Positions 60,793 to 64,000 of a DNA stretch of 64,000 nt are shown one piece after another. The stretch spans positions 248,001-312,000 of the forward strand of contig NZ_JAGKSQ010000005.1 in NCBI RefSeq assembly GCF_017939705.1. The letters run 5' to 3'. The translations under genes and the position numbers were made by a program. Each line of letters opens with the position of its first letter. Positions within the stretch are counted from its first letter, which is position 1. The DNA is from Halalkalibacter suaedae. GTDB lineage: Bacteria > Bacillota > Bacilli > Bacillales > Bacillaceae_D. A model generated the notes under the pieces. That model worked only from the letters and a program-made list of their open reading frames with translations. It ran no database searches and was not told the DNA's origin.

Positions 60793-61587
60793 CTAACTGC
60801 TCCCAAATTTTATATTGTTTTTAATCCGCGTCATCACCAGTTCTACACCAAACATGAGCAAACAAATCAAAATGACAATTGTTGTTGTTTGTGCATAGTT
60901 ATATGTATTAATTGCTTGCGTTAATAAAAGTCCAATTCCTCCAACACCAATGATTCCTAGACCGATTGATTCGGAAAGATTCATTTCAAAGCAAACCGTT
61001 ATCCATGCAACAAATGCTGTAATACAAAGCGGAATCAACCCGTGACAAATAATTTTGGACCGAGATGCTCCTGTTGACTTCATCGCCTCAATAATCTCAC
61101 TACCTGATTCTTCAATACTAGCTGTAAACGTTTTGACCAGATAGCCAACAGCAGAAATTAAAATCGCAACAAATCCCGAAACATTACCAAATCCAAGACT
61201 AGCAATTACCATTAATCCCCATACCAATGAAGGAATAGAGCGAATGATCGCAAAAATCCCTTTAATACTAATAGCTAAAAATGGATTTGGTGCAATATTT
61301 GATGCAGCCAAAAAGCTTAGAAACATAGCGATAAAAATGGCTACAACCAATGTCAGCAACGCTAATGATAGACTTGTAACAATATTCAAAAGAGCTTCAG
61401 GAACAATAGAAATATCAATAGCCATCATTCTCCCTAAGACTTCAGGAACATTACTTAAGCGTTCTTGAAACTTTTGAATGTCTAAATTTATTAATTTCAA
61501 GGCTGCAACAAATACAACTCCTAATATAAAGATAAGTAGAATTGTCTTGCTTACATTTCCCTTTGAAGTAATACGAATATGCTCCAT
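60793..61587 (-). CDS. phnE: Phosphonate-type ABC transporter permease (PhnE), second
   Basis: The 264-residue permease has about six helices and the EAA-like loop EIIEAMKSTGASRSKIICHG. Other phnE marks are IRSIPSLVWGLMVIASLGFG and LSESIGLGIIGVGGIGLLL. It is paralogous to the next upstream gene. Two different PhnE in one system are common in phosphonate and phosphite importers. 20 bases downstream of the first phnE. Confidence 0.92.
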   Translation of the reverse strand: MEHIRITSKGNVSKTILLIFILGVVFVAALKLINLDIQKFQERLSNVPEVLGRMMAIDISIVPEALLNIVTSLSLALLTLVVAIFIAMFLSFLAASNIAPNPFLAISIKGIFAIIRSIPSLVWGLMVIASLGFGNVSGFVAILISAVGYLVKTFTASIEESGSEIIEAMKSTGASRSKIICHGLIPLCITAFVAWITVCFEMNLSESIGLGIIGVGGIGLLLTQAINTYNYAQTTTIVILICLLMFGVELVMTRIKNNIKFGSS

Positions 61588-61607
61588 TTGACCATCCTCC
61601 CTCCTTA

Positions 61608-62405
61608 CTAGACGAAACGTTTACGAATTGAATTGGTTACTAATTCTGTCAATAAAATAATCATGACAACCACAGCAATAATTGTAATTGCTTCTCCGTA
61701 TTTGAATAAATTAATATTAGTATCAATTAAAACCCCTATTCCACCAGCCCCGACAAACCCTAATACGGCTGACGCTCTGACATTAATTTCAAAGGCAAAT
61801 AATGTCCAATTAATCCATGCTGGAACAAACTGTGGGATGACACCATGAAACAAGATTTGAAAATATGATGAACCATTCGCTCGTAATGCCTCTAGTTTAT
61901 CTTTAGAAATCTCATCAATTGATTCCGCATAGCTTTTACTTAGAAATCCAACTGTAACAAGAATCAATGCCAAAACCCCAACAATTCCACCAATCCCGAA
62001 AATATAAATCAATAGAGCCCCCCAAATAATAAAAGGAATGTTTCTTAAAATTGATACAAATCCACGAGTAATCACCCGTACTGTTTTAAATTTGTTGGTA
62101 TTTTCTGAGATTAGTACCCCAAAAATAAACGCAAGAACTGTAGAAATATAGGTGGAGATGACTGCATATCCAAGTGTATCAACTACTGCCGGAATATATC
62201 GTTGTATATTCTCAGCGTTAGGTGGAAGAAATTTTTCAAAGAAAAACATGATAAAGTTTGGTAATCCCATGAGCATGTCGATGAAGGAAATTTCTAAATA
62301 ATAGATCGAAAAGATCAACATAACCATAATGACTGTCACAATCACATAGGTTCTTTTGGAATCTCTTTGCTCGACTGGTATCTTATGAAGGCTTATGTTA
62401 CTCAT
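61608..62405 (-). CDS. phnE: Phosphonate-type ABC transporter permease (PhnE), first
   Basis: The 265-residue permease has LRNIPFIIWGALLIYIFGIG, the coupling loop DKLEALRANGSSYFQILFHG and INVRASAVLGFVGAGGIGVL. It overlaps phnC by 8 bases. It matches the PhnE family along its length. Confidence 0.92.
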   Translation of the reverse strand: MSNISLHKIPVEQRDSKRTYVIVTVIMVMLIFSIYYLEISFIDMLMGLPNFIMFFFEKFLPPNAENIQRYIPAVVDTLGYAVISTYISTVLAFIFGVLISENTNKFKTVRVITRGFVSILRNIPFIIWGALLIYIFGIGGIVGVLALILVTVGFLSKSYAESIDEISKDKLEALRANGSSYFQILFHGVIPQFVPAWINWTLFAFEINVRASAVLGFVGAGGIGVLIDTNINLFKYGEAITIIAVVVMIILLTELVTNSIRKRFV

Positions 62406-63249
62406 CGTTTTGCCCCACAGCCATTTTTTTGATCAGTCCTACCTGATTCTCCACCTCTGTACCAAACACATGCCCTCCCTCACCCTGAAGCTTCATTTGC
62501 GATTCTTTTCCTTCATATATATCTTTAATTAATTCATCTGTTAAATGAGATGGAGCTCCATCAAATACAACCTCACCTTGTTTGATCCCAATAATACGTG
62601 TAGCAAACTTCTTAGCGTAATCCACTTGGTGAAGATTCACTATACAAGTTAGCCGCTTTTCTTGAGAAATCGTATGGAGCTGCTGCATCACGATATTGGC
62701 TGAGAGAGGATCTAGTGAAGCAATCGGTTCATCCGCAAGCAACAATTTAGGCCTCTGTAAAATCGCACGACAAATCCCTACCCTTTGCATTTGGCCCCCT
62801 GAAAGTTCATCTGCTCGTTTATAAATTTGATCTTGAAGCCCCACTTTCCTAAGAAGTTCAACAGCTTCCTTCTTATCTTCATAGGGATAAAGTCCAAACA
62901 AACTCCTGTATAAAGGAATATTACTTAACTGGCCATGGAGCACATTTTTAATCACATTTGTTCTACCAATCAAGTTATAATGTTGAAAGATCATCCCAAT
63001 TTTAGATCTTTCTTTTCTTAATTTCCGACCAGTTAATTTCTCCAGAGGCTGTCCATCGAAAATAATTGCTCCTTCCGACGGGTCCACAATTCGATTGATG
63101 CAACGAATAAAGGTAGACTTCCCAGCACCAGATGGACCGATAACAACAATGAACTCACCTGGATAGAAATCTAACGAAATTCCTTTCAAAGCTCTTGTAT
63201 CTTTTCCATAAATTTTCCCTAAATTTCTTATTGATAATAGTGGCTTCAT
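62398..63249 (-). CDS. phnC: Phosphonate-type ABC transporter ATPase
   Basis: The 283-residue ATPase has Walker A GPSGAGKST (38-46), Q-loop MIFQHYNLIGRTNVIKNVLH, signature LSGGQMQRVGICRA, Walker B LLLADEPIASLD and a switch His in NLHQVDYA. The GRTNVIKNVLHG and RIVDPSEGAI segments are PhnC-specific. About 30 residues extend beyond the usual C-terminus. ATG is one base past the phnD stop. Confidence 0.94.
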   Translation of the reverse strand: MKPLLSIRNLGKIYGKDTRALKGISLDFYPGEFIVVIGPSGAGKSTFIRCINRIVDPSEGAIIFDGQPLEKLTGRKLRKERSKIGMIFQHYNLIGRTNVIKNVLHGQLSNIPLYRSLFGLYPYEDKKEAVELLRKVGLQDQIYKRADELSGGQMQRVGICRAILQRPKLLLADEPIASLDPLSANIVMQQLHTISQEKRLTCIVNLHQVDYAKKFATRIIGIKQGEVVFDGAPSHLTDELIKDIYEGKESQMKLQGEGGHVFGTEVENQVGLIKKMAVGQNDE

Positions 63250-63250
63250 T

Positions 63251-64000
63251 TTATTCTTCTTCCTCTAGAGCATTGATAGCTTCTAGCATCTCAATCGTAG
63301 GATCATAGTAGTCTGGTTCTGTCGCTACAAAACGAGCACTCGGATCATTATGAACCGCTTCAAAATATTCTTCATTTTCAAACGATAGAAACGCATCTCT
63401 TAAAGCTGTTTTAAAATCCTCAGGTAAATCCTCACGAATAATATAAGAGGCATCAGGAATATTCTGTGTCCGGCCAACAATTTTAAAATCGTCTTCTTTA
63501 AGACTTCCTGCTTCAACCATCATATCTAGCACACCAACAGCCACTGCCGCCGCATCAAAATCCCCCATCACTACACCCATTACACTGTTTGGCTGAGATT
63601 CAGAAAACGTAACATTTTCAAAAAAGTATCCTGATTGCTCAACTAAATCCGGGTCCAGATCGAACTCTTGGACCAAACTTCCCTTTGGATAAAGATAACC
63701 AGAAGAAGAAGCTGCATTTACAAATGCAAAGTTCTTTCCTTTTAAATCGTCCATGCTATTGATTTTTTCATTATCTCCTTTTGTAATAAATGCAGTGTAA
63801 TATTCATAGTCTGCAATTTGAGGAGTAACTAATAATTCAGCACCTGCAACTCGTTTTGCTTGATAATAGCTCATTGGACTAGCAAGCATAATATCTAAAT
63901 TCCCACTCGCTAATGCTTCAATTCCAACAGCATAGCTGCCACCTTCATATTCTTTTACTTCAACACCTAATTCTTTAGCAAGATGCTCTCGCAATTCAGT
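63251..64000 (-). CDS. phnD: Phosphonate-type ABC substrate-binding protein, C-terminal part (cut by window edge)
   Basis: The visible ~249 residues read through the right edge with no start codon inside the window. ALASGNLDIMLASPMSYYQA, INSMDDLKGKNFAFVNAASS, SGYLYPKG and NSVMGVVMGDFDAAAVA are PhnD/type 2 periplasmic-binding motifs. SSSGYLYPKG forms the phosphonate or phosphite contact loop. The lipoprotein signal lies outside. The ligand (phosphonate, phosphite or phosphate ester) is not decided by sequence. Confidence 0.93.
   Translation of the reverse strand, partial: TELREHLAKELGVEVKEYEGGSYAVGIEALASGNLDIMLASPMSYYQAKRVAGAELLVTPQIADYEYYTAFITKGDNEKINSMDDLKGKNFAFVNAASSSGYLYPKGSLVQEFDLDPDLVEQSGYFFENVTFSESQPNSVMGVVMGDFDAAAVAVGVLDMMVEAGSLKEDDFKIVGRTQNIPDASYIIREDLPEDFKTALRDAFLSFENEEYFEAVHNDPSARFVATEPDYYDPTIEMLEAINALEEEE

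Overview
The window comes from a low-GC, endospore-forming Gram-positive bacterium of the Bacillaceae. The evidence is AGGAGG-type ribosome sites, many spore genes (CotF-like coat proteins, a gamma-type SASP-like protein, a YhcN/YlaJ lipoprotein, Ku/LigD), candidate SigB, SigG and SigK promoters, and rha, lut and ara genes of Bacillus type. A BCCT carrier at the left edge would fit a saline habitat. No rRNA, tRNA, CRISPR array, prophage or transposase gene was seen.

Layout. 0-9.5 kb: BCCT transporter end, MscS channel, small stress/spore proteins, the divergent Ku/LigD end-joining pair, nitroreductase, a YlmA-like ATPase and a membrane protein. 10-12.8 kb: threonine synthase, a Cys-rich copper-binding bundle protein and a coat-like protein. 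12.8-16.5 kb: araR and araD with an AraR box, then an MqsR-like toxin overlapping an antitoxin that joins an MqsA-type zinc finger, an HTH and a Panacea (DUF4065) domain. 16.8-25.5 kb: one leftward run rhaEW-rhaB-rhaA-rhaR-lutA-lutB-lutC, which on paper carries L-rhamnose to DHAP plus lactate and the lactate on to pyruvate. 26-49.7 kb: duplicated CotF-like coat pairs, Cof-type HAD phosphatase, CsbD, RluF-like and TruA pseudouridine synthases, a competence-like MBL/HhH lipoprotein with a DUF3006 partner, SASP and sporulation lipoprotein, 2OG oxygenase, CBS protein, a second ATP-dependent ligase, AlaX, GlpQ, a pentapeptide protein, a MarR-controlled ABC-2 permease, a SWIM-SNF2 helicase, DUF305 and DUF421.

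49.9-58.8 kb is the most notable part: a complete mnxABCDEFG manganese-oxidase operon. MnxG is a giant multicopper oxidase, MnxC a SCO1-like copper chaperone, MnxE/F its small subunits, and MnxA/B paralogous membrane proteins. Three spore-coat-like genes lie next to it, one of them very His-rich. Several of these non-oxidase proteins appear to share a small Sm/SH3-like barrel pattern, which suggests one coat-associated assembly.

59-64 kb: GntR regulator, tyrosine-type phosphatase and a phosphonate-type ABC transporter (phnD-phnC-phnE-phnE, phnD cut by the window end).

Two families of structured intergenic repeats are scattered through the window. Family A has GAGGCTGGGACA-type inverted ends and internal GAAATATAC arms. 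Family B is about 225-300 bp with CCTGTCGAC and CGGGATGGG arms. B lies inside A at least once. Several intrinsic terminators also share nearly the same stem sequence. The longest gene-free stretches (9.5-10.0, 25.5-26.2, 32.7-33.5, 38.9-39.5 and 58.8-59.2 kb) are mostly these repeats plus promoters. The stretch 42.14-42.54 kb holds only a terminator.
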